A stretch of 64,000 nucleotides of DNA. Origin: Amyelois transitella (taxonomy: Eukaryota > Arthropoda > Insecta > Lepidoptera > Pyralidae). Within the stretch, counting starts at the first letter, position 1. Every line of letters begins with the position of its first letter. Under the pieces are notes generated by a model that did not search any database, was not told the origin of the DNA, and saw only the letters and a program-made list of their open reading frames with translations. The stretch lies in NCBI RefSeq assembly GCF_032362555.1, contig NC_083522.1, positions 6,116,001 through 6,180,000 on the forward strand. The letters are read 5' to 3'. Positions 10,226-24,441 of the stretch are shown in pieces. Both the position numbers and the translations under genes were made by a program.

Positions 10226-13200
10226 CGTGGTAAAAATATGTCCTTTTAAATTCACAAACAACATACTGTGCATAGAACATCGCTACACAACGGTTACTTA
10301 CACTAAATTCCATTACGTATACCAGTCATTTAATCCTACCCAATTCAAGTCCCACTGTACACTAACTCAAATTTATACGCCCAAATTAAATGTACCAACG
10401 AAAAACTCCACTTAATCCTAAAACGCAATTCGGCCGCACTTAAACAATACTAATAAAACATTTAACCTGGCACAAAAGACCGAAAAAGAAGCAATTAATT
10501 CTTCACCGCAACTTGCAATATGTGAGGCCATTAATTTAATTCAGAACGTGCAGGGCCCGAGACACGGTTTTAACCTTAATTGAGATTTAAGAACATGGGT
10601 TTTTGCGTTCGGAGCGCCCGACGCCCCCGCCTGTCTCTAAAGGCGGGTTTACATTGAGGTTTGAGAAAACAGTAAGATACTATCATATACGTGGTAGCTC
10701 AAGAAAAGTATATTTGGCTTTAATTTAAAAATTATTAAATAGAGGATTAGAACCTGCAGATTCTACCTTTTAGGCCATTGGGGCAGCAACTCTCACTATC
10801 TCTAATCAAGATATCCAAGTTTTATGACCAGCTCTGTCTACTGCAACTTTCTAAAGCCAATGTCATTGTAACTTACATACCTTTGTGTATAATATAAATT
10901 TTGTCATCTTTTATCATTTCATCCATCAACATACAGATCATATCCAAATTTTTGTAAGTATAAAAACAATTTAAAAAATAGGAAAACGTTTGAATAGAAA
11001 ATCTTTCTTGCCAGCCTTTTCAACTCCATGTTTCTCCTTCTTCTTCAGTTCCTTTTATTCATACCGTGGCATTATAAACTAATAATAATAACATCTTTCT
11101 AATTAAAATAATGCCCTACTATATTGGCCTATAACACTAGATTTTAGTAAGTACTTCAAATGAGTGAAAATAAAATTTAAACAGAGCCAATAGTTACGTG
11201 ACTAACTTAATCCATATAAAGCTGGATGGCTTCTAAAATAGAAATGTGATTCGGATATAGAGACAACTAGCTCGATGCTTTAGAAAAATCTCAAGTTTAC
11301 GAATAATATTTCAAACGAAAATAATTAACATTAAGGAAGGTTCCTCTTTATACATCAACGTGTACCTCAAAATTAGTTATCTACCTATTCGTGAGTAGGT
11401 ACCTCAAATCGCCCGGGGTCCTTCGCAAGTTTCCTGGAACAAGTCGCAACCGCTTTTGTTTTGCTATTCTTTACAACAACGCCAAACGAAAATACATAAT
11501 TTATTTTTAACAAAAATGTTGTTTTTATCTTCACTGCCAAAGAACATATGGAAATTTTGTAACTTTTCTGTTTTTTTTTTACAGGAAATAACAAGTTTTG
11601 TTCGATAAAACTTTTGTTTTATTACAAAATATACTTAGATAAGTTCGCGTCTTTATCTTTTAGCGGGTAGACAAAAAAATGGTCTTAAAAAGATCGAAAG
11701 TGGAAAATTGCTGGCCATCGTCTAAAATAAAAAATTTTAAGTTGCGATGTAGAGTTTTCCTTCGGTATATTAAAATAGTACGTTGTTTTCGATACTCGTA
11801 TAGCATAATGTTTCATTTATTGACTTGAGAAAGTGCTGAACAAATCATAGAATATTCATATTTCTAATTTTACCCTATTTTGAATGGCGTTTCATAGTAA
11901 AAAAAAATCCATAATTAAATGGATCAAATTAAGTAAACAAGGCACGATTCACAAAAGAGCCCTAATGCCGCGCTTAAAAGGTTTTGTAAAATAAACTTAA
12001 TATTTTATTCTCAAAGTAAAGATCGAAACAAGGCGCTTAATATCTTTACATCATACGAAATTCGCTGTATCTAATTCGAGGCTTATCTTGGCATCTGTAA
12101 TCTCACTCTCACCCCCTGCCGCCCGAACAGGGTTGCTAGTCTACAAAAAGCCTTTTAAGAAATAAATTTAAATGTTGTTCTTTAAGGAATTCATAAAATA
12201 AATGATTTTTTAAATTATTTCGAGTAACAACAAAAATTATAAAAAAGAAATATCATAAATTATACATCGCTATGGTAACCCTACCGTTACCTTTTTAATT
12301 TCATTTTCAAAAATTTTACATATAACTTATTAAAAATAAAAACAATAAATCTCTTTTAAAATAGGATGTCGGCAGAAATGAGAAAAGACAACCCTATGCC
12401 CGACCCTTACCACCCTTCTGGTGCCCCTCAAGAACCCTCTGCTAGTTCTTAGACGAACTTCATAATACCCTATTAGTGTAGCGGTGAAACTGTCGAGAAG
12501 TCACCGAAACATATTTCGCAGGTGGATATTTGGGCTAAATATTGGTAACATCATTGATTATAAAAACAACTATAGAATATTTTTTTGGCTTATAAGATTA
12601 TTCGATTTATATAGTTTAAGAAACGGTTCAAAAATCTAAAAATATGTGGTTGAACTCTCACATCATTTTTGAAAGACTTATTTCTAAACCAAAAATAAAT
12701 GCTGCAGTTGCGTGACCACTTAGTTTTTAAGTTCGACTGTAGAGTATTTAGTTTTCCAGTTTGCAAGGATCTACTAGCTTGGCTGGGGACAAATAGACAA
12801 ACATGATCGAAATATAAAAAATCGTTTATAAATACGGAATCTTAAAACGACAACTTTTCAACTGTATGTAGTCGCAAATTTTTAAAGACTAACCGAAAAT
12901 CGTCAAACAAAATGTTATTTTATAAAGTCGGCAGAGTTTCCCGGCACCTGTCAAAAAATTGGAAATAAGACTAGGACCTGAGCCTCTTTTATATAAACAG
13001 GCGTATCTCCCGAGGGAAGGCGGGTTCATCGGAGCGAGTAATAAATCTGCTGACAATCTTTAATTCGTCGCTTCGTCAAGTCATAAATCAAAAAGAGTAT
13101 AGAAGGGAAGCAAGAATACCTCAGTATAATATCATCGCTTACCCAAATAGTACAAAAGTCTGGACGGAAACTAGTATTTGTATATTTAATTAGTAGATAA

Positions 13201-13690
13201 AATTAATGGTAAATAAATAATAAATATAAATTACACAACAATTAATTCCTTTAAGCTTACCCCAAAGTAACTCAAACTCGAAACTTTGGTTCTGAAGAAT
13301 GTTACTACGAGTATTTCACGATAATTATATTGAAGTAATAACTGTCACTCTCCACAATATCTATATTTTGATCGCATCGTTTGCTTGTTCTATTTTGTTG
13401 AAAGTGTTTTACAAAATTTAATTAAGTTAATGAATAACGTCGCTAAAATGGAGTTGAAATATAAATAATTTTTTTATTTCTCATGTTTCATCGATAATCT
13501 AAATTTTATCGATAAATATTTCTTCTCTTACTTTTTTCAGTTTTGTTTTTATTTAGATTTTCTTGAGTTTTATTCTAAAAAAGTGTTATCAAATGTCCTA
13601 TAAAATTGGAACAGACACAAAACGCTGCAACTATCTATTACAGAGACAACTAGGCCATCACATAAAATACAGAGCGTTGTAAAACACACG
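10226..13690. other. Non-coding sequence, no gene seen
   Basis: AT-rich DNA with GC-richer islands near 10540-10640, 12090-12130 and 12975-13080. Homeobox-type TAATTA/TTAATTAAT words are frequent, but that is expected at this base composition. No exon supported. Confidence 0.35.
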
Positions 13691-13860
13691 TGCTGCCCCG
13701 ACGGCTGCTAGTTTTCGAATGAGCGCGTCCGGTGCAAATTGTTGCGCATGAAATGCGGGTAGGCGAATGCCCAAATTACGGGAAATGGGACGCTGTAATT
13801 TGCACATTGCCAAGCGACATCGCTCTCTCATTCACGCGACATTAAGTGGATCGTAGCAAT
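13690..13860. promoter_or_regulatory. GC/CpG-rich conserved-looking block, candidate enhancer
   Basis: A stretch with many CpGs inside AT-rich DNA. It has octamer-like 'GTGCAAATTGTTGCGCATG' and a mirrored 'CTGTAATTTGCACATTGCC', so TGCAAATT and AATTTGCA lie about 70 bp apart in opposite orientation. No ORF. POU or C/EBP-like binding is only a suggestion from these words. Confidence 0.25.
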
Positions 13861-13914
13861 TGAAACTTGTTTTCTGAAAGGTGGTAAACCTTTACACTAA
13901 TCTATTATTCGACT

Positions 13915-14005
13915 TATTCACCTAATGTAGGTTCCATGGTCAAAGGCGTATCACGGGCCACGGTGAGGTGAGGATGTAACAGGGACTAACGGCAGGAGAA
14001 CGAAG
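13915..14005 (+). repeat. Dispersed repeat, 'CATGGTCAAA-GGCG' family, copy 2
   Basis: 'TTCCATGGTCAAAGGCGTA', 'GAGGTGAGGATGTAACAGGG' and 'CTAACGGCAGGAGAACG' match copy 1 at 8515-8615 in order and orientation. Confidence 0.5.
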
Positions 14006-16206
14006 CTGACACTTCTTTATCATAAAATAAGGCAAAAAAAAATGGGAACTAATATTTACTTGAACATCTTTGAATAATCTTGATTGAGACTCATTACATC
14101 GCTAGAAGCCATCAAATTGATTTTGATCGTTCAATTCAAAAACGAACACAAGTCGCAATTCAAAAATCGCACATAATTTGAAAACGCGTTCTACGTTTAA
14201 TTTTGGTTATGCAATAGGCAGGGCACAGAGCCGAACACAAAGCAGTACTTACAATGACCATTAGTCCGGATCTGCTGGACTTAGTTGGCATCCCGATGGC
14301 ATTCAACGGGGCTTTGCGTCTGTGACCGCGTTTAGCCCACACATGTCTATGTTGGAAATACGGACGTAATGGGCTTCTGTTCCGTATTCAATTTGAAACG
14401 TTTGTGGATTGATGACTTTTGGTTTAATTTTTGATGATAATGTAAAAAAAATATAGTGTGTCAGGTGTACTATATGTTGTTTTTTTTTAATAGTGTTGTT
14501 CATATATATAAAATAAAATTAAAGGTAAGAAGATCATGGACACTGTAGATAACGTAGGTATACATTATTACATTTAACATATGAATTTATATAAAAAATA
14601 AATACAGTATACTATTTTTAAGCTACATTTTCGTTAGTATTAAATCGAAATAAACAACAGCAAATATCACATAACTTCGAGACTACCAATACTAGTCACA
14701 AACACGTCTGGTTCAAACGTAGTTTTCAGTTCAGGCGTTAGAAAATTTAATATTTCCGTAGAGAATTCCCTGTGGAAGGAGAGGGAGCGAATAAAGACTT
14801 TAATGTGCATGGTTTTGACCGAAAAACCGGACTTCGAGAAAAAGATGAGTACTGTTTTGTGGCCACCCCAACAATTTTATAGCACATCCGTGGACTACAA
14901 AACTTAACAAAATTTTGTAGTCGTTAGATGGACGATCGATGGTAATGTAGGACGTAGGCAGGTACTAGATGTTATGCTTATGGCCATGCAACTATCTTCG
15001 AAATAAATAAATAAAGTATAGTAAAGTAGTAAGTAAGGTTGTATGAAATATTAAATAAATATAAATTGCCTTTGTTACATACCTGTTTAATTAATAATCC
15101 CCCGTACAGCAGATTGATTTCTTATAAAATATCTTATATTATTCTTCCATTTATTTACGGTTACTGACTAAAATTTATAGATAAATTATAAATGCAGTGA
15201 TGTCATTTGTCAGTTGTATGAAAATGTAAGAGAAAATATATATTTGATTCTTTATTTAATCGAAGGAGAAAATAACACACTAAGAGACTGGCGTAAAATA
15301 AACAAAAACAAATTGCTTTTGCATGAATTTAAAATTAGAATGCAGTCTCTAAAACTTTTTAAATTGAAAGTCATCTCTGTATGTTTTCGAATATAAATCC
15401 TCAAATAGTGAGTTTTTAGAGCAAATATCACACCACCTACAAAATGTTGAGGCATTCTGTGAGTGCAAGTTGTGGGGCTCAGACGGCCTCTGACGTATTT
15501 ATTATTTATTTGGGAATTCAGCGGGCGCGCCATGGCGGAATTATGGAAAGATAACTCATCTCCTGCGACATATTGACTTCGGGGAAACCGGTACCTTTTG
15601 GGAATTGCATGAGTTATAGGAACTGGCTTACCGCTGTTTTTATCTTTAGATGTGTATCATTCATAGATTGTTTTACTTTTTGCAATAAATATTTTATTTT
15701 GGCGAAGCAGGTCGTGGATGTCTTTCAAATTTTAACGAAATATATTGTGTAGATAGGTACTATTTGGAACAAAAATAAAAGCTTTTATTTTTACTTTTTT
15801 TTAAGTCCTCTAAGTTCATAGTATTAATGAATTAACTAAAGTTGCTTTGATTTATTATTATTATATACCTAACTTTACCTATACTATATTGAAGAAAATT
15901 TTTGTAATAACTGATCTTACAGAAATAAACCGTTTCACCCCAGAAATTATTTCATCCATTACCATTATTAAGATTTAACTTATCCAAGCCGCGAACAAAA
16001 ACTCTGAAAAGCTTAAGAATTTCCAGCATACCGCATCTCCCTATTGTGGTCCGTTTAAAAAACATAAAAGCAATCAGAGGGGTAACAAAGGATGCAGACG
16101 AAACTCCCTTATTTTTCCCGCTCCATAAGAAAGGCTACTTTACCAAAACGCCGATTTCAATAACCAACCCAGTTCATTGAATACAGTTAGCTCATAACAT
16201 TTTTAT
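14006..16206. other. Non-coding sequence, no gene seen
   Basis: AT-rich. A short (AATA)n tract at about 15003-15014 could be the tail of an old LINE copy. No supported exon. Confidence 0.35.
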
Positions 16207-16282
16207 TGTACAATAAGAGTATTTCCAAGGGGGAATGTCGATATTGCCGATTTTATCGATATTTCGCTACTCTTATTGTGCA
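16207..16282. repeat. 76-bp inverted repeat enclosing ATCGATA words
   Basis: Left arm 16207-16221 'TGTACAATAAGAGTA' and right arm 16268-16282 (reverse complement 'TGCACAATAAGAGTA') match at 14 of 15 bases. Inside lie 'GTCGATATTGCCG' and 'TTTATCGATATTTCG'. Either a tiny MITE or a regulatory palindrome; a TATCGATA word recurs just outside near 16350. Confidence 0.5.
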
Positions 16283-19200
16283 GGGATATGCAAAATACAG
16301 AATCGACGTTCTTGCATTCAAGTGTATGAAAGTTCGATATGTGTCATATATCGATAAGTCGAAGTGCGAATGTTTATAAAGTAATAACGTTATATCATCT
16401 CAGAGTGTAATAATAAATTTAGTGACTTAGCCCAAAACGTACCGACAAAGGACAAACTTAAGCACTCTCAGACACAGCTATTACTCGACCATAGTTAACA
16501 TTCTATGGCGAGGCGAACATTCATAAAGAAGTTTTTAGCACGACGATGAAATGACAAAAAAAGGAAATTTATGTTTTCCTTGTTTCCAATCTTACTTATA
16601 TTATTTATAAACAAGTTAAATTTAAAATTTTCTGTCAGACTGTTGACTGGTACGAGTAGTTATTGCTTCTAGCATTAAGTTCGCCAATTGTGCTATGTTG
16701 TACAATAAAGTTTAAATAAATAAATAAAAATAAATTTTACATAAAAATTCAAAAATCTAAATAAGTAAGTACAATATTTAGACACAATATCTCCTCGAAA
16801 GCAATATAAACTTGAGTTTGGTTGGTGCTCTTAAGGTTAAGAGACTACGAAAGTGCGATTATTGAATTTTGTGGCAGAATAAACTCGTGATATTACTGAT
16901 AAAACACTTCAGGCATAACCGCTACATCTTCAATAGGACAGATATTGAAATTTATTTACCTGATTCCGATACTATAAGGACCTTATATTAAATTAACGTT
17001 TCATTCCCTCAAATTTATTTGTATATATTTTTTATACGTATTATTGAAAATTTACATCCTTATTAAAAATTAATGTAAATTTACACAAAACCTATTCATT
17101 TCGATTTATTATCAAACAATAAAGCTCATTAAGAATCGTCACTCAAAAGCTCATTAAGTTCAAAAGTTCACACTCTAGGACGACACTTACAAAATACATA
17201 CTAGTGTATCTTAGCTTTTGAATCAATTTCAAAGTACATACGAGTATTTTGGCTATAAGGAGCAAATTTAAAGGTACTTTCTTTTATTGATGACAAACAA
17301 ACACAGACAGGTCATTGCGACCGTAAAACAAAGTATTATCGCACGTCGAACACGGTGATCAATGCAAAAACTTCCAACTTTTAATTGCTATTCTCATTAA
17401 ACAAAAGTTTTCTAGATACGATCCCATAAAAAGCACCCCGAAATAAAGTTTTATCCCAGATTTGTGGAGTGCTATCTAGCAGTTAAAGTGGAGATAAACA
17501 GTGTCTGTAACGCATAGACAGCCTCTAAACTATTTTCTATGTCAGCGGAAGTGCGCGTTTACGAAGACAGTTTACGACGCCAGCGCATTCCCCAGATCTG
17601 CTATAAACCGGCTGAGTTCAGGTGATAAAGCGCGGCGAATTCCCGCGGCTTTAACGACTGCTCTTTTGAATTATTTCACAGCTTTTTAACTTGGCAGATT
17701 GACGTTTGATTTTACGAGGTGACTTTAAATTTTGAACAAGGTGCCGGTTGCCCCGCTCGTGGGGAGTTTGCTTTTATTTCAATTAATTAATGCTTAATCT
17801 TTATTCGTTGTTTAAAAATGAATTATCTCCTTTTTTTAATTACTCATGGGCGTAGAAAGGGAGAGGCCCAACACGCTCCTGAATATTTTTATTATCGATC
17901 TTAGATTCAAAATGTTTTCTTATTTTTAACCCAGAACTCAATTGCACTGGAAAATTCTTGGTGCCCAAAAAAACGGTCATTAGTACCACGCCCATGTTAT
18001 TACTAATGTTGTTAATATACCTATAACTTTACTACTTTATTCAAAATTAAAGTAATGATAAAGTCCAGTTAATAAGACTACTTTATTTATCTGTCTTGAC
18101 CATTTAGCAGTCTCATAGAACCTGAGCATAGAGCTGAAAACATCAATTATTGGCTGTCATATTTCTATGCCTTCTTACTTGATTCAAAAGAAAAATAAAA
18201 CAAATCTTTAAAAAACCATTTGACTGTTGTTAATGCCAAAAGCTCCTATCGGTTGATATCCGGTTGGGATCTATTTCCGGCCAACTGTCTGACCCGGATG
18301 TGTAGCCTTTCGTGCAGTTGACTAGAAACCGAGGAGGTGGACAGTGTTTCAAATTGGGAAATAGTGTTGTGTAGTGTTGTTGTAGTGGGAAAATATTGTT
18401 TAGATTTGTATGTCTCTCACATAAGGTAGGTAATTCCCTTCTCATGAAATTTCATGAATTAAAAGTCAATGACGCAAATGCTTGAATAAGCAACCTGTCA
18501 CTTTCTCTATAGAAGGCAGTTTCTGAGTATCATAGCTATGCTCACCACACAAGGAAAAAGATATTTATTTATAACGCAGACCTACAGCGTACAAATAAAG
18601 TTATTTTACGTGTGTGGGTTTAAGGTACAGAACAGAAATACCGAACATATTTTTAGCACAGTTCAAAGATCCGTGATGGTCTTATTATTTTATAGGCAAC
18701 TTTGCCTATTATGATGGGAATTTTACTGACGATATTCATTTTGAAAATATGACAAACTTTTGAGTGCTAAAAAAGCAACTAAATTATGTTGTGCTATGTG
18801 AGATATATTTTCATATGATACGCTTGCATTGTACGCAAGATACGAAATAGATTTTTATGCCCCTCGACTTCTTTCAAGTAGTTCGCCATCATAAGTGGGT
18901 AGTCAAAATCTCCCGAGCGACGTTAAGTTTACCCCACTTTTAGGGTAAAAGTGTATTGTTCATATAGCATTATGAGGATGGCATTCTTGACATAATACAC
19001 TGGCTATAGTTCGGAGGGAGTCTGTTTATTAAATGTAATTGGGTACTTGGATATTGAGGTATGTCGTATACGGATGGATCTTTTATCGCACAAAATAATG
19101 GGTAAGTAGTTTTGGTAAAGTGAATTTTCATTAAATAATGCTTGGAAATGTAATAATATTTTGCTAGGGTATAGGTACTGCATTATGTGCATGGCTTCTT

Positions 19201-19429
19201 GGTTACAAACATACATAAAAATATAATCACTTTTCTACCCCGATATCGAGTCTTTGTTTCTCTTTGTTTTTTTTTTATTATTACTTTCGCAGCTTGACCT
19301 GCACTAGCCTAGATAGACCTAGGACTACCAGACCTTTTTGTATTGCTGCAACTCACACCCTAATTAACTTGTATTCCATGTGAAATAGTAAATATAGTAT
19401 CTAGAAAATCAAATAAATGAATCTATCTA
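16283..19429. other. Non-coding sequence, no gene seen
   Basis: AT-rich with an (AATA)n tract near 16715-16730. The 62-codon frame at 17501-17689 and others show no domain or splice context. Confidence 0.35.
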
Positions 19430-19612
19430 TACCGGGTAAACAGAGCCAACAGCCTTGGCAAGACTGTAAGGTCACCGTCAACTGAATAAAACTGTTTGAT
19501 GATAGAATAATTGAGACAGGTTGCCAGCCCATCGCCTAAAAGAAGAATCCCAAGTATAGCCTTGCATTTGATTGACTTTTACAATCTACACGGGCAGATG
19601 CACTCTTCTGGT
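19430..19612 (-). repeat. SINE copy, 3' half, diverged
   Basis: Contains 'AACAGAGCCAACAGCC', 'GACAGGTTGCCAGCCCATCG' and 'CCTAAAAGAAGAATCCCAAG', all in the order of the full SINE at 53555-53816 but on the - strand. The (TATG) tail is lost. Confidence 0.7.
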
Positions 19613-21591
19613 TTAATGACAAAAATGACCCGGAGTTATAAAAGTGGTATCACGTTTTGAGAATAATATTTTGCCAGTTCCCTCACTTCATATCTTTCAT
19701 TATAAAACTCGCGATTTAAAATAAACAATTAAAATGTTTACCCATTAAATATCGTACAATCTTGAACAATATGTATAATTTAGTACGAAATATAAGAGGG
19801 GAGCATACATTTTACATTTATTATAACACTCATTCCTACAGCTCTCAATAATGATAAAACTTGTCAACTATGCAGGTAAAGTGCTTACCCTTCAAGCATC
19901 ATCTAGTTTCTATACCCAAAGAAAATATGAATGTTTTGAAAAGGCCCGGGGCGAGGCACGTGATGGTAGGTGCATATCCTGAAACGTCTCGTAAATAAAG
20001 CGAAGGGACCGAAGGTGGGCGTTTTTCATTCGTCTTAGCGATACACGTTCGAATAAGTACGTATATGACATAGTATAACCCAAAGATGTCTTTCCCACGT
20101 ATGAATTATTCTTTTAGTGGTTCCTGGGAATGTCAAGAAATATTTAAAGAAACAATTATATGTCCATATTTTATATATCCAGGGATCTGAAAAGTATGAG
20201 TCTATGGATGGATAAGTAATTAATTAAGATAATTGCGAACTCTTTTATCGACTCTTAATGCAAATGCTCCAAAAATGACTTATTTTCATTTGCCGGCGCT
20301 TATTATATTTTCAATACTTATTCATAAATTTCTTATGTAGTTGTGAAATTTTTTGCAGAAGTTTACTTCTTTTTTTATTAGGTTTTAGATTGTTGTTACT
20401 TATAATGATTTTTTTCTGATTTATTGTATAATAAATGTAATAAGTGTGGATGAACAAAAGTATTATTCAGGGATCGTGACAAGAGGAAATATGTAGTCTC
20501 CGCCTGGGTCTGGGAAAGAATGCAGAATTAAGCATCATCAATGTAATTCCCGTCATCAATCATTAGGAGGCTCTTCGTTTGTTGTTTGAAGATTTGTTCT
20601 TTACTCCATAAAGTACCCCTCCGTAAAAGAGGCGTGATGTATTTATAACGTATGAACCTACGTAAAAATAAACATTACCTACCGTTCTAGCTACATAAGA
20701 GTAAAATTTAATGTTAAATGCTAGAACCGATACTATTTTTGTTTTTTTGTAACAAGAATGTATCTGAAAACGAAGTGCAGTGATAGGTCGGCTATCAGTG
20801 GCCGCTGAAACAGGCGACCAATTAAAAGCCAGCATTCAGGTGGGGTGGTCCCGCCAAATGTAGGTCACCGGGTCGCGCGGTGAATCGCGCAGTCGCGCGT
20901 ATTTTCAAATTTAAAAAAGTTCTACATGGTGTAAGTTTCTTTTTAACCCCAATCTGACGTTAATGTAATTATAAAATACAAGATTAAACGAATTGATTTT
21001 TATACAGTTTTGGATATTACGCCAATAACTTAAGATTAAATTTCTTGTATAAATCTTTTTACAAAATTATATTTGAAACAGCTGGTATTAAAATTACTAA
21101 TTTGAAGTACTCGTTTCTTAATTATAATATAAAGCTTATAGAAATACGAGTATCTATTCAAGAATAAAAAGGCGCAATACCGCCTTTTGAAATTTTAGAA
21201 TAAAAGCCTTATTTTGAAAGAATGAGTTAAAAAAAGACAAAAACCCAATCAAATTGACACGACACCCGAAACCTCGCGGCGCGACTAATTTATTACCGCC
21301 GTATATCGCGTCGCAACTCAAACACACTCGACGTAAGTGAATAAATGGGTAATTCGACACCGACTTGCGCCGATATTTTCTTATGAGCAAGTTCCCCCTC
21401 AATCGAGTCGGTAAACTCGATCAATCATCGATACGATCGAGGAAAATAAATAAGGTACAGATGTGACACTTTTAATATCTTCAAGTTTATTCTGGCGGAC
21501 ACGGAATCTAAAGCTGAAAAAGATATATGAAATAATTTAAATTTTGGCTTTTTATTACATAATAAATACTCTCAAATCTCAGCTCAGCTCA
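19613..21591. other. Non-coding sequence, no gene seen
   Basis: AT-rich with CpG-richer patches at about 20840-20905 ('GGGTCGCGCGGTGAATCGCG') and 21260-21420. No exon supported; open frames there carry no recognisable domain. Confidence 0.35.
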
Positions 21592-21650
21592 GGACTGTTG
21601 GCTCTGTCTACCCCGCAAGGGATATAAATGTGATTATATGTATGTATGTA
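21592..21650 (+). repeat. SINE 3'-terminal fragment with (TATG)n tail
   Basis: 'GGACTGTTGGCTCTGTCTAC', 'CCCGCAAGGGATATAAATGT' and a 'ATATGTATGTATGTA' tail: the last ~60 bp of the SINE family, severely 5'-truncated, as expected for target-primed insertion. Confidence 0.8.
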
Positions 21651-23827
21651 AATACTCTCATTATTCATAATAAAGTACACCCGCGCTTTTGCCCAAGCTA
21701 ATCGTAAAATGCCGTTAATTTAGTTAAGGTAGGAAGTGAAGAAAATTACTACAGTGTTATTTGGTATGAGAGATACCTATCAAAACATTTATCTATTTTC
21801 TTGAAATAACTTATTAAATATATTTATAAAATTCGTTATCAAAATACATAAATTAGTAGTTATACCATAAAAAATATATTAAAAGAAATTTTTTATCATG
21901 ATTCAGACTGTTCGGGGATCTGTACTTGCCTCAAATAAAACAGACCAATAGCAATTATTTTTCTGTACTGTTTTTATTTTGTAGTCCAAGTTTCGCTCGA
22001 CCGATCCGCTGTTTTCTAAACTCGTCATTTATCTAATGAGTTTACGCTGTATGTTTGCTGGGCGGGTCGCGGCACTTCGACAACTCTTGATGAATTAATC
22101 GCTCGGAACCAAGAAGTGTTGTTTCGCCTTTATTTTTACCCGACTGGAAGAAGGGTTATGTTTTATAAAAAGATTATAAAATATATTATAATAAAAGAAA
22201 ACATCAATATTTATATAAAACTCTTCTGTTATATACTAAATGATTGACAGATAACGCACACCCCGAACTGTTTGATCTAGAGATTTAGAGGGCTTATAAT
22301 AAGGTCTTAAAAATACATAAGTTATTTCTCTATTGTTTTAAATTACCTGTCTTTTCAGACGAACGAGAATTTTGTTTTCAAATCGATTGATTCTCCTGGT
22401 TTTCGTTTATTGCGCTTTGTCATGAAAAGTCTGTGTTCGAGGTTAACGCATTGTAATACGAGGCTACTCAATGACGTTCTCAGGTCGTTTTAACCTGATA
22501 GAAATTCGATATTATTTGATTACGTTTTTTTTGTAGGTTATCTTAGAAGTACAAAGTTTACTTAGGCTTCTGAAACGATTATCTGAATGCATCTTACCGA
22601 TTAAATAAATAACTTTATTTCAACCAATACATAGCCTAAAAATACAAACAAGATAAATATTATCTAGGTATATATCTGATTAATACTATATTATAACTAA
22701 TTTAGATATCTATTTCATACGCAGTAGCCGTTTTGTTTATGTATAAGAAAGATATTCTTATACTCTATAGGTAAAGTAAATATCAGAGGGTGCATGCGTC
22801 TGCGCAGTGAAGATATACAACACATACACTTACCTTCTCCTTACAGCGTATCCCCAGCTTCCATCTTATTTCAAAGCTTAGGATCCTTAGAGACATAAAC
22901 GCCACAACGTACATAAAGTTCCTGACACCAACATATATTAGGTACCTAGTTCCTATTTTATCCACAGAAAGAGATGAAATGGTTCACATCGTACGTAATG
23001 TTTCAAATTCTTTATAGATGTATGTATATTTACAATCAAGTCTTCCTTTCAAGAATATTACAACCAAGAAATCATCTGACAGGGCGACATTTTCTTTAAG
23101 TGCTTATATAATCCCGTGCAAAAAATTGCTAGTTGTAAGATTTTACAAAGTGCACCAACCTAAGCCCTGTCAGACGTAATGGTGGGTCTAGATTAAGACC
23201 TGAAATGCTGGCCTTAATCCACTTAGAATAACAGCAATGTCTGCTGAACCTGTCTTATTGTTTTGCGGGGATTTCCCCGATTTATAATAAGCTTCTTTCG
23301 GAATTATTAATTAAGTTAGCTAAATGCTAGGAGGTTTTAATTCAGATTGTCATTGCTACAACTTTATTCGTGAGATTAACGATTTACAAATATAGCAAGA
23401 TAAACACTTTTCCAAAATAATTTTTTTGAAGAAGACGACCCTGTAACCTCTTAAATTATTATATGAATTGCCAAGTTAATGGCACTTAATAATTTTATTT
23501 CGCTGAATTTTAGCATACAGAGTTTGTTTTTATTGACGTAAGTATTCTTTTCCTAAAAGGATTTCAGCAGATCGACGCCGACGAATTTTCAGGAAAAATC
23601 AAAGAATACCATAATATGTTTTTTTATTACATTACATTGCAAGCCTTTTTTGAATTTTTACGTAATTCTGATGTCATTACTTGAACAAAATTAGATTTAT
23701 TTTGATTTATTATTATTTTGAATGCTCCTGGGCTATACAGGCCCATACACTGCCATAAATAGAGCCATATCTGTGACTGTCATACAAAAAAAAAACCTTG
23801 TTATTGTTCAATAATATTTCAATAATA
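21651..23827. other. Non-coding sequence, no gene seen
   Basis: AT-rich; a GC-richer stretch around 21990-22150 ('GGGCGGGTCGCGGCACTTCG'). No supported exon. Confidence 0.35.
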
Positions 23828-23863
23828 ATTTTGTGTGATTTAAGTTCTTAAATCACACAAAAT
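23828..23863. repeat. Perfect hairpin, 17-bp arms, 2-nt loop
   Basis: 23828-23844 'ATTTTGTGTGATTTAAG' is the exact reverse complement of 23847-23863, separated only by TT. It stands in non-coding DNA. Confidence 0.85.
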
Positions 23864-24441
23864 AATGCTCAAATCTCTACTGCAATATGCCTAAAAGCCA
23901 ACTCGAACGTCCCAAACTTTTTCCCAACTCTATTATTTCAAGAGCGTTGCAGTGTTTACCAAAAAGGAATTTGGGCGGGTTTTCAAGTGAAATTAGTTTC
24001 GAGTGGTTCAGTTTGTGAAGTCCCAAGGGTGTGACGCGTTCAGCACACATCCACTGGAGGATCTAAACTTGTAACTGTGAATACTTTAATTGAATTATTT
24101 TGTACTTTTAAAAGCAATTTAGAGGAATTTTGAACTTTTGTTCATTTGTGTGTTTCAGTTATTATTATATTGATAATGTCTTCCCCGTATAGAAAAAGAC
24201 GTGATATGTAGGTATGTAAGTTGTGATTCATAGTAATACTATCTTGCCATTACTATGATGCATAATAAATATATTTTATGATTTTATTTCGTTACAGAAC
24301 CTCTTCGAAGCCGATCCATTCTAAGATGTTCTTTGCCTTAGCCATACAGCTTTATGCAGCCTTCCAGTCTTTTCTAAATTATTGGCTCTGTCTGCACCGT
24401 AAGAGATAAAGCGTGTGTATAGTTACTTATGTAGGTATATA

